DNA of 64,000 nucleotides from Phytophthora sp. 'mugwort' (GCA_033558025.1 JAUCEF010000012.1:186001-250000), one strand, 5' to 3'. Shown: positions 34,810-44,421, counted from the first letter of the stretch. Numbers and translations are program-made. Notes: generated by a model not told the origin, from the letters alone.

Positions 34810-35770
34810 TCGACTACACCATTGCCCGACCTATTTGGAAAGAAATGCAAGCAAAGTGAACAAAAAACCGAACTGGCGTTGACTTTGCAGCAGATATTAT
34901 GTCCCGTAGTGCGTATCCTTGTTGTCCTTAGCCGAGTTAAGTGCGTCACGATAATGGAGTTTCATCTGCGTAACCAGGGTAGGGGTTATGCAGCAAAGAC
35001 TTTCAATCGCGGAGCGCACAAGGAAGCGCTTTCTGAAATTGCCAATGAATTATCATCAGCATCGGTTATGTTCGCCCGGTCACAAACTGATTCGAGATCT
35101 ACCGCTAGATGGTCTTTGATGCGCGCCTTAATGCCCGAAGCACCCTTCGATAGCGTTGCACATCGGCGGATATGGACCCAGGCGTAGTAGAGCCAAATCA
35201 TCGATGAGTTCCTCGGTTTGGCGATGTGCGGGGCCGTTACCGAGAACAATGACGATTTTTCGTGTAAGTAAAATGCTCGCGGAAATTTTCGGATGTCTTG
35301 GCCGTGCGGTAAACCTCGCCGATAAAGGCAGCATTTTATTCTATCCTGATGCTACCGCGTCCGAATCGGTGCAACACACGACCCATTGATGAATTCAAAG
35401 CGCATTGCACTTGAAGATTTGCAACATCAGAAATCGAGAGCATCACAACAGTCATTTTCTCTTTCTTACGAGTTATCATATTTACTGTAAGAGGGGCCCA
35501 AGTCCTCGGCCTCTCTTACAGTAAATGTGATAAACTCGTCTCGCTAAGCAGATGGCGACAAATCATTGATGTAAAGAGAGTAAGTCCCGTGTCATAACTC
35601 AGCATAGTCCCGATCCGCTCCAGCATATACGCGCAGTTGTCGTTCAAGTATTCTTCGAGTCTCTCCGTCACCTTTATCGTTACTTTCGTGACACTAGCAC
35701 GGGCGCCTCCGCGAGGCCTGATTTCGACCGAGTCTTGGGCACAATGCGGTATGCCATCGAACAGTTGATG
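34810..35770 (-). pseudogene. Tc1/mariner-like transposase (DDE_3), decayed
   Basis: Minus strand from about 35760: VTERLEEYLNDNCAYMLERI then SMICRHLL (N-terminal HTH region), then a hairpin insertion at 35469-35538. Next come VIVLGNGPAHRQTEELIDDL near 35190-35260 (Asp of V-L-D-N-x-P-A-H changed to Gly here) and LRLGPYPPMCNAIEGCFGH near 35130-35185 with the catalytic Glu. A tail block ARIKDHLAVDLESVCDR follows near 35065-35115. The first catalytic Asp region appears deleted. Clearly inactive. Confidence 0.75.
35469..35538. repeat. Long hairpin inserted in the Tc1/mariner relic
   Basis: The arms share CGAGTTATCATATTTACTGT and the complement of a nearly identical sequence ending near 35538, with only small differences, around a GC-rich centre of about 10 bases. 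It interrupts the transposase directly after the HTH block. A minimal palindromic MITE is the simplest reading. Confidence 0.75.
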
Positions 35771-36066
35771 TCGATATTCATAGCACTACTAGCCAGTCAG
35801 CACGCCCAGCGCAATACTCGAGTACGCGCTGCTTCTCGTAGATTGTTGGCTTGCGGTAGGTGGCTTGGGAGGGCTTTTGTCAAAGCTGGAGGATTGAGAG
35901 ATGAAAGTTTGGCACTCAAGCACTCGAAGGCAACTGAGTGCGCGCATTTGGGCGGGAACTCATCCCCACCACTCCACAATCACATGCTGCCATATGGTTT
36001 TGGCGGGAGTGCAGAAATCTGTTCGGTTTGGTTGCTGTTGCTCGCGTTGGTTGCTAATTACCGTCC
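35771..36066. other. Spacer left of the virus-like element
   Basis: Probably the 5' flank of the Tc1/mariner relic. No gene seen. Confidence 0.35.
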
Positions 36067-36377
36067 TGCAAGCGTAAAATACCACTACTGAAGCAACGGT
36101 ATATTATCCGCTGCTAGTAGTGGTTTTCAGTACACAATCGGGGCTGTTTTTATAATTCCATCTGGATGTACTCAAACAATTATTAACCCATGAATTAGCA
36201 AAGTGATAAAACCCTATATAATTTAGGCAGCCCCTGTCGATAGCCAATATGCAAAGAGATATATTTTTTGTTCTCAAAAGGTCCTGATAGCGAAGTATGT
36301 AAAGCTGCATAGGTTAGTGAATATAAGATATAATATTTTGTCTATATATAGACGTTCCATCCTGATAGATAAATATA
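36067..36377 (+). repeat. Left terminal inverted repeat of the virus-like element
   Basis: The reverse complement matches 39458-39779 in long blocks, for example TTCGCTATCAGGACCTTTTG (near 36283-36302 and 39567-39586), GCATATTGGCTATCGACAGG and GACGTTCCAT at the inner side. The outer edge is around CTTGCAG. Many substitutions between the arms show the insertion is old. Confidence 0.9.
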
Positions 36378-36830
36378 AAGGTATAAAATATAATGAAAGG
36401 ATTCATATACATAAGATTTCGAACAAAGACAATTTTATCGTCTTCATTGGGAGCTCAACCAAACCACACAGTTATACTGGAATGATGTTAGAGGTAATTA
36501 TACCGCATGGTTAAGAACTGGCAAGTCGTTTCGTACAATTTATGGACATTTTAAAAAACGATGGGGTCGATAGTTTTGATATAAATTGATCAGCGAGCAT
36601 GAGATCACAAAAAGTATCGATATCTATGAGCATAAGCAAGTGGCTATAAACAATACCAAATGCATAAACAACCGCGAGCATTCATTCGAATTGGGGAAGA
36701 GAAGCTCAAAACAAAAATTCTCCAGAAGAGTACGACCCGAGAAGAAAGATTCCATGTGAATGCGGCTCGATATTTAGTCGATGCAATAAGGGTAAGCTAC
36801 TCGAAGTGATTAAGCTAACAATTCTGAATT
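36317..36830 (+). pseudogene. GIY-YIG-like endonuclease with zinc-ribbon tail
   Basis: The open start (36317) reads DNFIVFIGSSTKP, like the second half of the GIY...YIGST core, preceded by a decayed first half. After a shift, GNYTAWLRTGKSFRTI and then MDILKNDG near 36540-36560 fit the helical part after the core. The tail IPCECGSIF then NK near 36750-36785 fits the C-x-C-G-S zinc-ribbon end seen on small GIY-YIG nucleases of large and Polinton-like DNA viruses. At least three frame changes. It overlaps the inner end of the left TIR by about 60 bases. Confidence 0.5.
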
Positions 36831-36961
36831 TCATGATAATTTATGAATTTCACAGGATTCCTCTGAGTTTCATAATTATATTATTTCTTTATCAAAAAAA
36901 ATGAGAGGCTATGTATACACCCAACCGATAACATGTCGAGCGAACTAACTTCTGGAAAATA

Positions 36962-37035
36962 CAATAACCAGGATCAAAAGTATATACTTCATCGAAAAAA
37001 ATCGATGGAGTATATACTTCTGATCCTGGTTATTG
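36962..37035. terminator. Near-perfect 34-bp stem hairpin between convergent genes
   Basis: Arms 36962-36995 and 37002-37035 are reverse complements with two mismatches around A6. It lies between plus-strand gene debris on the left and the small plus-strand gene and capsid 3' end on the right. In giant viruses and virophages, transcripts end at such hairpins, so a 3'-end signal is a reasonable inference; a palindromic MITE is the alternative. Confidence 0.6.
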
Positions 37036-37112
37036 TCGATGGATATTCAACCAACCCAATCTAAATATTAGTGAGGAAATCAGGATATTCCTCCACTCCA
37101 AGTTTCGAAGCG

Positions 37113-37250
37113 ATGATAACTCATACGATGACTTGGGGCAATTATCGCGGTAAGACCCTCAAGCAGATTAGCCGAATCGATTCGAACTATATCGATTGAC
37201 TTCGTAAGAGTCAATTTGTTATTGAGAAGTGTCCTAAAGAACTTTAAGAA
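37113..37250 (+). pseudogene. Small DUF3820-like protein
   Basis: From ATG 37113 or 37128 the frame reads MTWGNYRGKTLKQISRIDSN and YID, then a stop in place of the usual Trp, then LRKSQFVIEKCPKE. This is the compact pattern (mpFGkykGk-l-eI...Y-xWL) of DUF3820-type small domains found in viruses and phages. About 40-45 codons; function unknown. Confidence 0.45.
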
Positions 37251-37275
37251 TTGAACTAAGCTACTGAGTTATTAT

Positions 37276-38858
37276 CTAAGCGGTGGTATAATCGATTACT
37301 TCCCCTGTAAGACGATCATAGCTTAGCTCCTGCTCGCTCACCACAAGGACCAACATATTGGTGCCCTGGCATCCAGCTGTCGTGCCCTGGACCTGAATCG
37401 CCTGCGGAACATCACGCTCCGTTAGGCGGCTAACGTCAGCAATGAGAACGCGGTTAGTCAGCGACCATACCTGGTAATCAAGAAGACCACCACGAGCTCA
37501 GGAGTCAGATCAGTTAATTGAAGCGATTTTCGCAATCTCGTTTGTGAAGTGGCGAAATCATAGTCATGACTGATGTCGAAGGTTTGGTGGGAGCCAATGC
37601 GAACATTGAAGTTGCGGATACTCGAACCAGGGTGGAGCGTCTAGGGAGCCGAATCAAAAGGATTTTGAAACTTCTGTACAGCAGCAGAAGCGCAATTACC
37701 AGTCTGCTCAGCGAAAGGGAGGAGAATGACATATTTAGCATTCTAACAGAAGCTGATAATTGTAAATCGAAAGCAGCATTGTGTGTGAGGGTTCCCAAGA
37801 TGGACGAACGGTACATAAACACGAGAAGTGGTGAAAGGCATATAAGTACCATCCATTGAAGGTTCAAGGGTATTGAGGACAGCACCCCAAGCAATACTGA
37901 ACCAGGCATAAGCAGCAAGGACACCAGCCATGGGATTACCAGTCGATGAAGCAGAAACCATCACCGGACAGGTATTGCCACTTGCGAAAGTAGTGCTGGT
38001 GAGAGACATACCCTTCGATGCGTCGACAGCAAATAGTGGAAGTACCCTGGTTGACACGGAAGCGTAGACGGATATGAGGGTTCACCGTGAGGTCTAGCTC
38101 CTTGAAAATGGGATGTAGATCAGTTAGCTTGATCCTGAGCATGTAGTTCCACGTTCCCATGATCGCGTTAGTAGTAGCAGCACCAGCTACGAAGGCACCA
38201 CGCGCCAATTGATTTGATATTGTAGTAGAAGCTGCAGCCACACCAAGTGAAGGCCACGACGTGGAGAAATCAGATCCAGCGTTAGGAGGGTTCGACAACA
38301 GACGCATTACAAGACCATCATTAATGATATAGGCACCACCAGATGGGCCAGTAGTAGCAAACGAAGATGAGAAGGCAATAGTATTAATGTAACCATCTCC
38401 CGTAGTAGATAATGTATCAGAACTATACAAGCTGACTGAGTGGCATCCGGATAAAGAAACGACTCAGCTCCATTGAGGACTGTAGCTTGTCTGAGCTCGG
38501 ATATTGTTTCAAATCAGCTTGTAATCAGCCATACTCACAACAGTCTTCCCGTTGAGTTCAAGCGACATGCTATCGATTACATTCCAGTTACCGCATTTGA
38601 GCGTAGAGCAGAAGCGGTTAGCTGGTAGCGTATGGGCAGTACTACCGTTCTTCATCGAGACATTGTACGGTAGCACGATGTAGGCATCGCGAAGACAAGC
38701 GAATCCTTCATTCCCATTCAGCTGGGCAGTAGCATCAATAGTATGACACCATTCTGATACGATCCCTGATTCTCGCTTACCAGAAGATACCTTGATCTCC
38801 GGGTCGCTCTTGAGCGAGCTCTGGTACAAATATTGGTCGGATAGTTGAGTTCGCTCAT
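37276..38858 (-). pseudogene. Capsid-like protein (probable double-jelly-roll MCP)
   Basis: Minus-strand blocks are collinear over 1.58 kb, about 520 codons. They start at ATG 38858 (MSELNYPTN), then DPEIKVSSGKRESGI, DAYIVLPYNVSM and VIDSMSLELNGKTVVSMADY at 38520-38830. Next are FSTSWPSLGVAAAS, MGTWNYMLRIKLTDLHPIFK and RLRFRVNQGTST at 38050-38430. Then SASSTGNPMAGVLAAYAW and YVPFVHLGNPH at 37770-37960, FDSAP and HPGSSIRNFNVRIGSHQTFD at 37560-37680. The end is VPQAIQVQGT and LSYDRLTGEVIDYT before stop 37276. Length, Ser/Thr/Gly-rich beta composition and neighbours fit the major capsid protein of Polinton-like viruses or virophages. About five frame changes and one internal stop. Confidence 0.65.
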
Positions 38859-38870
38859 CGTTGAATCTAT

Positions 38871-39289
38871 ATGGATTCTAATATACTTTCATCGAAATTA
38901 AATACTATGGCTCATCTCATTAAGCCAATCACCAGCGATCATGATCTAATTGAATTTGCGGATCGATTAGGAGTCCATCTGGATAATATATTCGAATCGA
39001 GAAAAAATATCAAAACCGATCCCAAAGCAAGGTACGTACTTGGTCTTAATGAGGACTCCTAACCTTGATATAGGACACTGGCAAGCGGTACACGATGGCG
39101 AAATTTTCGACTCGACGGGCGAAGCAGCTCCGACAAAGTATGGAATCGTTAGATTCAACCCTAAAACAATATCAAGGAGCATACGGTAATTAGTGTGGTA
39201 TATGGTGCATGCTTTGGATATACTGCAAACAAAAAAATAAAATGCATCTATTAGATCGATTTAAAGACTTATATTTAATCATTCTTTAA
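38871..39289 (+). pseudogene. Adenain/Ulp1-like maturation cysteine protease
   Basis: The start is ATG 38871 or 38907 (MAHLIKPITSDHDLIEFADR). After a shift near 39030 the frame reads YLVLMRTPNLDIGHWQAVHD. Catalytic-type His is in GHW at 39076-39078, followed by EIFDSTGEAAPTKYGI with the acidic residue. After another shift and an in-frame TAG at 39191, the motif CGIWCML has the catalytic-type Cys at 39194-39196, then a stop at 39287. The order His, Asp, Cys with FDS and CGxxC spacing is that of adenovirus-type proteases of Polintons and virophages, which cut capsid precursors. Broken in this copy; it diverges from the capsid gene. Confidence 0.7.
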
Positions 39290-39320
39290 ATAAAATCAGT
39301 CATGAAATATAATAATAATA

Positions 39321-39548
39321 ATGGCGTTCAAAGAGTTACCAGTTTCATTGTCAAACGGCCACTTACAGATGGATCGATCTTTAAGCATTACCTCGAGTGT
39401 TGGATGCTTTGAGTTGAAACTTAACTTATTCATTGTTATGGTCATTATAACTTCATATTTACTATCAGGGATGGAACGTCTTTATAGTTTTGATCCTGAT
39501 ATTTGGATAACTTCATATAGGCAAAATATGGTATCTTATATTTATTAA
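39321..39548 (+). CDS. Short ORF entering the right TIR, unassigned
   Basis: A 75-codon open frame starts with MAFKELPVSLSNGHLQMDRS. Its second half is TIR sequence, so the frame is probably the cut start of a longer gene or chance. It would be the next gene after the protease. Confidence 0.3.
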   Translation: MAFKELPVSLSNGHLQMDRSLSITSSVGCFELKLNLFIVMVIITSYLLSGMERLYSFDPDIWITSYRQNMVSYIY

Positions 39549-39779
39549 TTTATGCACCTTTACATATTTCGCTATCAGGACCTTTTGAGAACAAAACCTA
39601 TGTCTCTTTGCATATTGGCTATCGACAGGGACTGCCTAAATTATATAGGATTTTATCCCTTTGCTAATTTATGGGTTAAACATTGTTTTAGTACATCCAA
39701 AATAAACTATAAAAAACATCCCCGATTGTGTACTGTAAGCCACTATTGCTGCTTCAACAGTGTATTGTTTAGCTTGCAG
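39458..39779 (-). repeat. Right terminal inverted repeat of the virus-like element
   Basis: Inverted partner of 36067-36377; both arms carry the same frame (CILAIDR-CLNYIGFY), simply because the DNA is the same. The outer edge is near CTTGCAGT at 39773-39780. No clear target duplication is visible beyond either arm. Confidence 0.9.
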
Positions 39780-41003
39780 TTCGATACGACTGTTCATTTG
39801 TTGCATTTGAGACTGTATCAAATACCGTGATTCTACCGCACCATTTAGAGTTATTGAGATATCCTCCTCTAAAGTTAGTGGAGCAAAAAACTGAACTTAT
39901 CATACATTTTTCAGGAGGGCAAGTTTTTCCCGTGGGGTGGTTCACTTAGCTGTATTGGCTGATAACAAGGGGAGCAGTGGAAGAGCTTGCGCGCGTCAGT
40001 CTCTTCGTGGCGGAAGGCGTTGAATTTGCGGTCGACAGCGACCCCGAGAGCGCCACTGTCTGTAGCGGGGAGAGGACTCGGGAGACGGTTTCCAACAAGA
40101 CTAGATGACTGTGTCGTCTTGCGAGGGGGGGGGCTCTAGTGAGGCTGAGTCGCTTGATGAGGACACAAGCACCAATTCGTTCAGCGCTGATCTACAGGAA
40201 GCAATCCGGCCTCTTGTAGCAGCGGATTCTTGCTAGCCACGCAGCCTACGCGGAAAAAAGAAGTTGTAGGGCGACTTCATCTGCTCCGTATGACAAATGA
40301 CCAATGATGAGCGAAAGAAGAGCATTTTGACGGTGTTAGCCGTGTTGCGCGAGGCGGACTCAGCAGTACGCAGCAGAGAAAGAGAAATCTTCTTTTCCTA
40401 TCTGCCGTAGTCTATCGACGCAAAGCGGAACGCCAGGGTTGTACCCTGCGATATTGTTGCCCAACTGAAGCAGGGAGAGCGCACCAGAAAGCGAGCTCGC
40501 AAGGCTTTAATGTAGACGAGTCGGATCGGTTTAAAACATTTTGCTTCTTGCGTCATCACAGTCGAACGAAATGATCCTGCTCATTTCTGGATTACTGCAC
40601 TGCCGAAAACAAAGTGTGACCTTGCACCCAAAACGAGAACGGGAAGTAGCCTGAATTATCGTGCGTGAGTAGGCGCAATCGATTCCCTGGGAAAAGACCA
40701 TTCGATTGACCCAAAATTTATTTTGTGATTAGTTTGGGGAGAATAAATATTCAGGAGTCTGTCACACTGCCGATATGCAATGAGGAGACGCCCCTATTTA
40801 CGACGGTTGTGCTCAAATCGCAAAACGTACTTAGGTTCGGTAGAATCCGGTGTTTGACGAGGTCTCATTTCTTTCCAAATAGGTGAGTAGTGGTGTTCCG
40901 TGTGCGACATCAAGCGAGGCGGGCCATGTTTCGAGGCACTCGCTTCAAAAAATAATGGGAAAATCCCTCGTATAGTCAGTTCAAGATTTGCCATGGAGAG
41001 CCC
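39780..41003. other. Spacer with possible decayed coding sequence
   Basis: Plus frames at 40105-40510 (SEAESLDEDTSTNSFSADLQ; MTNDERKKSILTVLAVLREA) look coding-like with breaks. Position upstream of the DDE_1 transposase suggests element debris. Not recognised. Confidence 0.3.
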
Positions 41004-42690
41004 GTGATGGCCTCAAGTGAGCCTCCCTTGGGAGCAAGCACTATGCTCTGTGCTGGACGGCGAGTCCATCCGTGGGCGGCCAGGATGTTCCGGCTGGATC
41101 CAGAAGCCCTGCGACGGCGCCTTCATGGCACGGTGGCAATCCACGCACGACAAAGGGGGGCAGCCAAAATACTTGTAACGGGGCGATGTGAAAGGGTTGA
41201 TAGAGGTGATTGTGGCGCGCTCGCGCATGGGATTCTGCCTCGAGGAGCCGGAACCACGCGGTATGATCTGCCAGTGTGCTCTCGACCACAACCCCGACGG
41301 CGTGCCGGCTCAATTTCCTAACAAACGTGCGTCCAGCACTTCGTCAAGCGGCACAAAGCCGATATGTCCTACCGAAAGCATCCTGGCCGGCAAGAGAGCG
41401 GAGCACTCTACGGAAGCGGTAGTGAGGGGGTATGCTCTTCGACTAGAGAAAGCACTGCGGGGTCTGCCTCCCGAGTGCGTGTGGAACTGCGATGAGACGG
41501 GCACGTGCGCCCAAGGAACGACAAGAGTTCGTGTCCTCTGCTCTCGCGCCCTCGCAGCAAAACACGTCGCTCTCATGACCGACAAAACGTATCGATGATG
41601 GGCTGCATCAGTGCTGCAGGCGAGTGGATCCCGCCCATGTACATTTTCGCTGGAGAGAATTTGAAAAAGGAGTGGCTGGATGAGGCCGTTGATGGATCGA
41701 TGTATGCAATTACCAAGAGCAATAACGTCAATGGAAACGTCTTCTTCTACTGGTTCAACTTTTTCGTTGGCAAGATTGGCCTCGCTCGCCCACAGCTTCT
41801 CGTTATGGACGGTCACTACTCTCATCTTTCACAGCGCAGCGTGGGATTTGCGCTCGCTAATGACATCAAGCTGTTCTTATGCCTTCGCATGCATCTCATT
41901 TTCTTCAGCCCCTAGATGTCGAGTATTTGGTGACTACAAAAGAGAATACGAGTTTGCTGTGGCGGCATTTCCAGCCAGCAAAGGCCTGGTGGATGCAGCA
42001 TTACCGGTTCGAGATGATGTGCCAGCTCTCTCGCGTGTTCCATTCCTCCGGTCATTTACGAAGACAAGGATTGGTTGGCGTTTTTTTCAAGACGGGTATT
42101 TACCCCTTCGATGTGGACATTATGCTGAAAAAAATGATGTGCTCACTTTCGTCTTCGCATAAGCAAAATCTTACGCATCACGCCGCGTTGGAGACCTCGG
42201 GCATTGGTTTGCATCTTACCGATAGTCCAAAAAAGCAGCTGAAGCACCAGGGGTTGGATCTCGATGCATTTCGAGTCGTTGCGCATCAGACTAAGACGGT
42301 TACAATGCCTCAGGAGAAGCCCCCCCGCGCGGAACCGTCATCACGTCCAATATGACAGAAGGTGTTCTCCTCACCAGTCAGGATATGGTGGACGTGATCA
42401 ATATGAATGCAGAGCAGAAAGCCATGCGACTCGAAGATGCAGCCTCCCGGCGGCTACGCAGAGTCACCCTACGCGAGGAGACCGAGAAAGCCAAAGCTAT
42501 AAAGCAGGTTGCGGCAGCGTGAGAGTCGAAAGAGGGCTGGGACATGCGGGGTGAAGTTGTTGCTGCTCGCCGGATCCGCAGCTTCACCAAGCGGAAAGCG
42601 GCGAAGCAGCAGGCAGCCAGGTTGGAGAAGACTATCATCCGAGCGGTGCGCAAGCGCATGAAGCAGCCCGCAGCTTCGTCGGAATAGTGC
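41004..42690 (+). pseudogene. DDE_1 (pogo/Tigger-like) transposase, nearly complete
   Basis: HTH region MFRLDPEALRRRLHG near 41085-41130, EVIVARSRMGFCLEEPE near 41198-41250, then VWNCDETGTCAQG (first catalytic Asp) near 41480-41518. A one-base shift near 41575 leads to MGCISAAGEWIPPMYIFAGE near 41598-41657. NVFFYWFNFFVGKIG and LLVMDGHYSHLS (second Asp) follow near 41735-41830, and another shift gives PSHASHFLQPLDVEY near 41880-41920. A charged C-terminal tail runs to about 42690. Complete order with two or three shifts, so a young relic. I could not fix its TIRs. Confidence 0.85.
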
Positions 42691-42989
42691 AAGCGACATG
42701 CACTTGGTGACATCACCAATGAGTGCCTCGTTTAGTTGTCGAGGGGTGTATCCGCCAAACTACCCCTATGCATAGTTAAGCCAAGTCAAACAAAACGTGA
42801 GTCGGTTCGATGTCGCACACGGATACAACTCACCTAGTAAAATCAAGTTATTAATAGTGCTAGCCTTTTGGGCAGTCTCAAATACAAACCCGTGTATAGA
42901 AAGGAAGTCTCTCAATATTACCGTGATTGTACTCAAATTTGGTTGGATTATTCAGTGTGAAAAAATGCAACAGCTGAGTCAAAATTGAA

Positions 42990-43060
42990 AGGAAAAAAAA
43001 ACGGATTGGCTAATTTAAGTGAAAGTTATGGGGTATTCCAACCTTTTGGCCAGCACTGTA
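42990..43060 (-). mobile_element. Tc1/mariner-type terminal repeat, solo
   Basis: Read on the minus strand, 43058 leftward is CAGTGCTGGCCAAAAGGTTG followed by GAATACCCC, preceded by TA at 43059-43060. This form is typical of mariner/Tigger-type TIRs. I see no partner copy in the window, so it is either one end of a larger decayed element (possibly that at 41-42.7 kb) or a solo end. Confidence 0.5.
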
Positions 43061-43194
43061 CATGTTAACTCAATACTGCACGAATGACGGAACATAACGG
43101 AGAGCGGATCCGTGCACTGTCAGATAACCATTACGAAAACACTCTCGTACTAGTATGAGCCACCACAGACCCTTGGTATTTCTTCCTCACAACT

Positions 43195-44421
43195 CTAAGC
43201 AGCCGACGAATTTCGACATATTTGGATTCGACTGCTGATCCGGCTGCGGCAGGATGCCGCACTGTGCGAAAATCTGACCCTGGATACCTCTGCCATTTCC
43301 TGAGCCTTTGCCAGGCACGCTTCACGATACGCCTTTGAGCTAGACAATTCCTCCCTGACCACTTCCAGCGCGTTGCAGTTAGCTGCATCTGTGAGGCATG
43401 TGGAGCAAAAGCTTCGCTTTTTATCGAGCACAGTGCGCTTGTCTGGGGCCACAATGCACACGAGCTGCTTGGCGCAGCATCGTGTACAAACTTGCCGTAA
43501 ACAACACTTGCAGGTCTTGTGGTTTGTGCCCAGGAAGCCGAAGCTCCTTGAGCAAACTGCACACCGTCCTCGAATGGGTGCAGGTGGCTGCTGGGTAATT
43601 GATGGGCGGTTGTCTGGTAGGGACAAGGACGTCGTGCAGCCTGAGCTCTTGCGCATGCGCCACACCAGCTTCTTCATCAGCGCGCACTCTCGCTTCCGTG
43701 CAAAACACGCCCACTGCGCCGCGATGGCCTGAAGCGACATGGAGTTGACCATTTCGTTCTGTGTGTGGAAGTCGAAGAAGCCACGCACGTAGCATTCGAC
43801 GGTCGTCGGGGTTTTCTGGAGATATAACGAGCAGACCGACATATTGCCTCGTTCGATGCCGTGCGTCTCCTCCATGCCAGGGATCTGCGCGAAGGCCACC
43901 GAGTGGGAGATGCTGTAGCCGATGCGCTCGCGCTTGACCGTGTGTGCGATTCCCGTGGTATCCAACGACACGTAGTCGCGTTGCTGGTCGTAGAGGCGCC
44001 ACTTGACGCTCACATGGTGGAACGGATTGTCCACGGTAGGCTGTACGAGCTCGTGCAGCACCTTGCTGTCGATGACACCGTCCTGAACACAGGTGGAATT
44101 GATGCGGATGGCCTCGTCCGTCGTGGCCACGGTGCCGTACATAACGTCGTCGAGCGTGCCTTCGATGGTGCCGAGCAGGAGCAGTGAGGGCGTGGAGGGC
44201 AAACCATTGTGGCGGCTGCGCTCGCGATAGATGCGCATGCCGTCCTTGCGGCGTAACTCCTTCCAACGGCGACTGTCGGCAAAACCGTCCTTGGTCTTGA
44301 GTAGCGTGTTGTACTGCTGGATGTTGTGCACCACGAGCGTTTCGGCCAGTTCTCGTAGTAGGTCGCCGTCCTTCTCCGACATAGCCAGCTCTAGTAGGGC
44401 CAGCTCCGTCATCGACTTCAT
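43195..44421 (-). CDS. START domain and FYVE-type zinc finger protein
   Basis: Complete frame from ATG 44421 (MKSMTELALLELAM), 408 residues. START-like region at residues ~30-250 (HNIQQYNTLLKTKDGF, LLLGTIEGTLDDVMYGTVAT, VKWRLYDQQRDYVSLD, ERIGYSISHSVAF, TPTTVECYVRGFFDF). FYVE-like zinc finger at ~285-345 with pairs CAVC, CKCC, CTRCC and CSTC. The closest relative in this window is the partial gene at 1-635; the gene at 23935-25185 is more distant. Probable lipid-binding adaptor at membranes. No breaks, GC-rich third positions, so it looks functional. Lies alone between transposon relics. Confidence 0.92.
   Translation of the reverse strand: MKSMTELALLELAMSEKDGDLLRELAETLVVHNIQQYNTLLKTKDGFADSRRWKELRRKDGMRIYRERSRHNGLPSTPSLLLLGTIEGTLDDVMYGTVATTDEAIRINSTCVQDGVIDSKVLHELVQPTVDNPFHHVSVKWRLYDQQRDYVSLDTTGIAHTVKRERIGYSISHSVAFAQIPGMEETHGIERGNMSVCSLYLQKTPTTVECYVRGFFDFHTQNEMVNSMSLQAIAAQWACFARKRECALMKKLVWRMRKSSGCTTSLSLPDNRPSITQQPPAPIRGRCAVCSRSFGFLGTNHKTCKCCLRQVCTRCCAKQLVCIVAPDKRTVLDKKRSFCSTCLTDAANCNALEVVREELSSSKAYREACLAKAQEMAEVSRVRFSHSAASCRSRISSRIQICRNSSAA

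Larger units (their letters stand above)
36067..39779. mobile_element. Miniature endogenous virus-like element (Polinton-like type)
   Basis: A 3.7-kb unit is flanked by inverted repeats of about 310-320 bases (36067-36377 and 39458-39779). Inside, in order: GIY-YIG-like nuclease (+), small DUF3820-like protein (+), hairpin, capsid-like gene (-), and adenain-like protease (+, diverging from the capsid gene). Capsid plus Ulp1/adenain-type maturation protease plus long TIRs is the core signature of Polintons/Mavericks, Polinton-like viruses and virophages. Polymerase, integrase and packaging ATPase are missing, so this is internally deleted or dependent on relatives. All genes are broken. It infected or resided in an oomycete-type host. 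Confidence 0.75.

Noticed and set aside
36104..36310. Possible gene in the left TIR with a similar peptide in the right TIR (39552-39830)
   Set aside because: The peptides agree because the DNA arms are inverted copies; nothing shows codon-level constraint.
37566..37859. Plus-strand 97-codon frame with coiled-coil-like composition
   Set aside because: It is the complementary shadow of the capsid-like gene, whose minus-strand blocks are collinear and recognisable.
43421..44266. Long 281-codon His/Arg-rich minus frame
   Set aside because: Out-of-frame shadow of the START-FYVE gene at 43195-44421, caused by its GC-rich codons.
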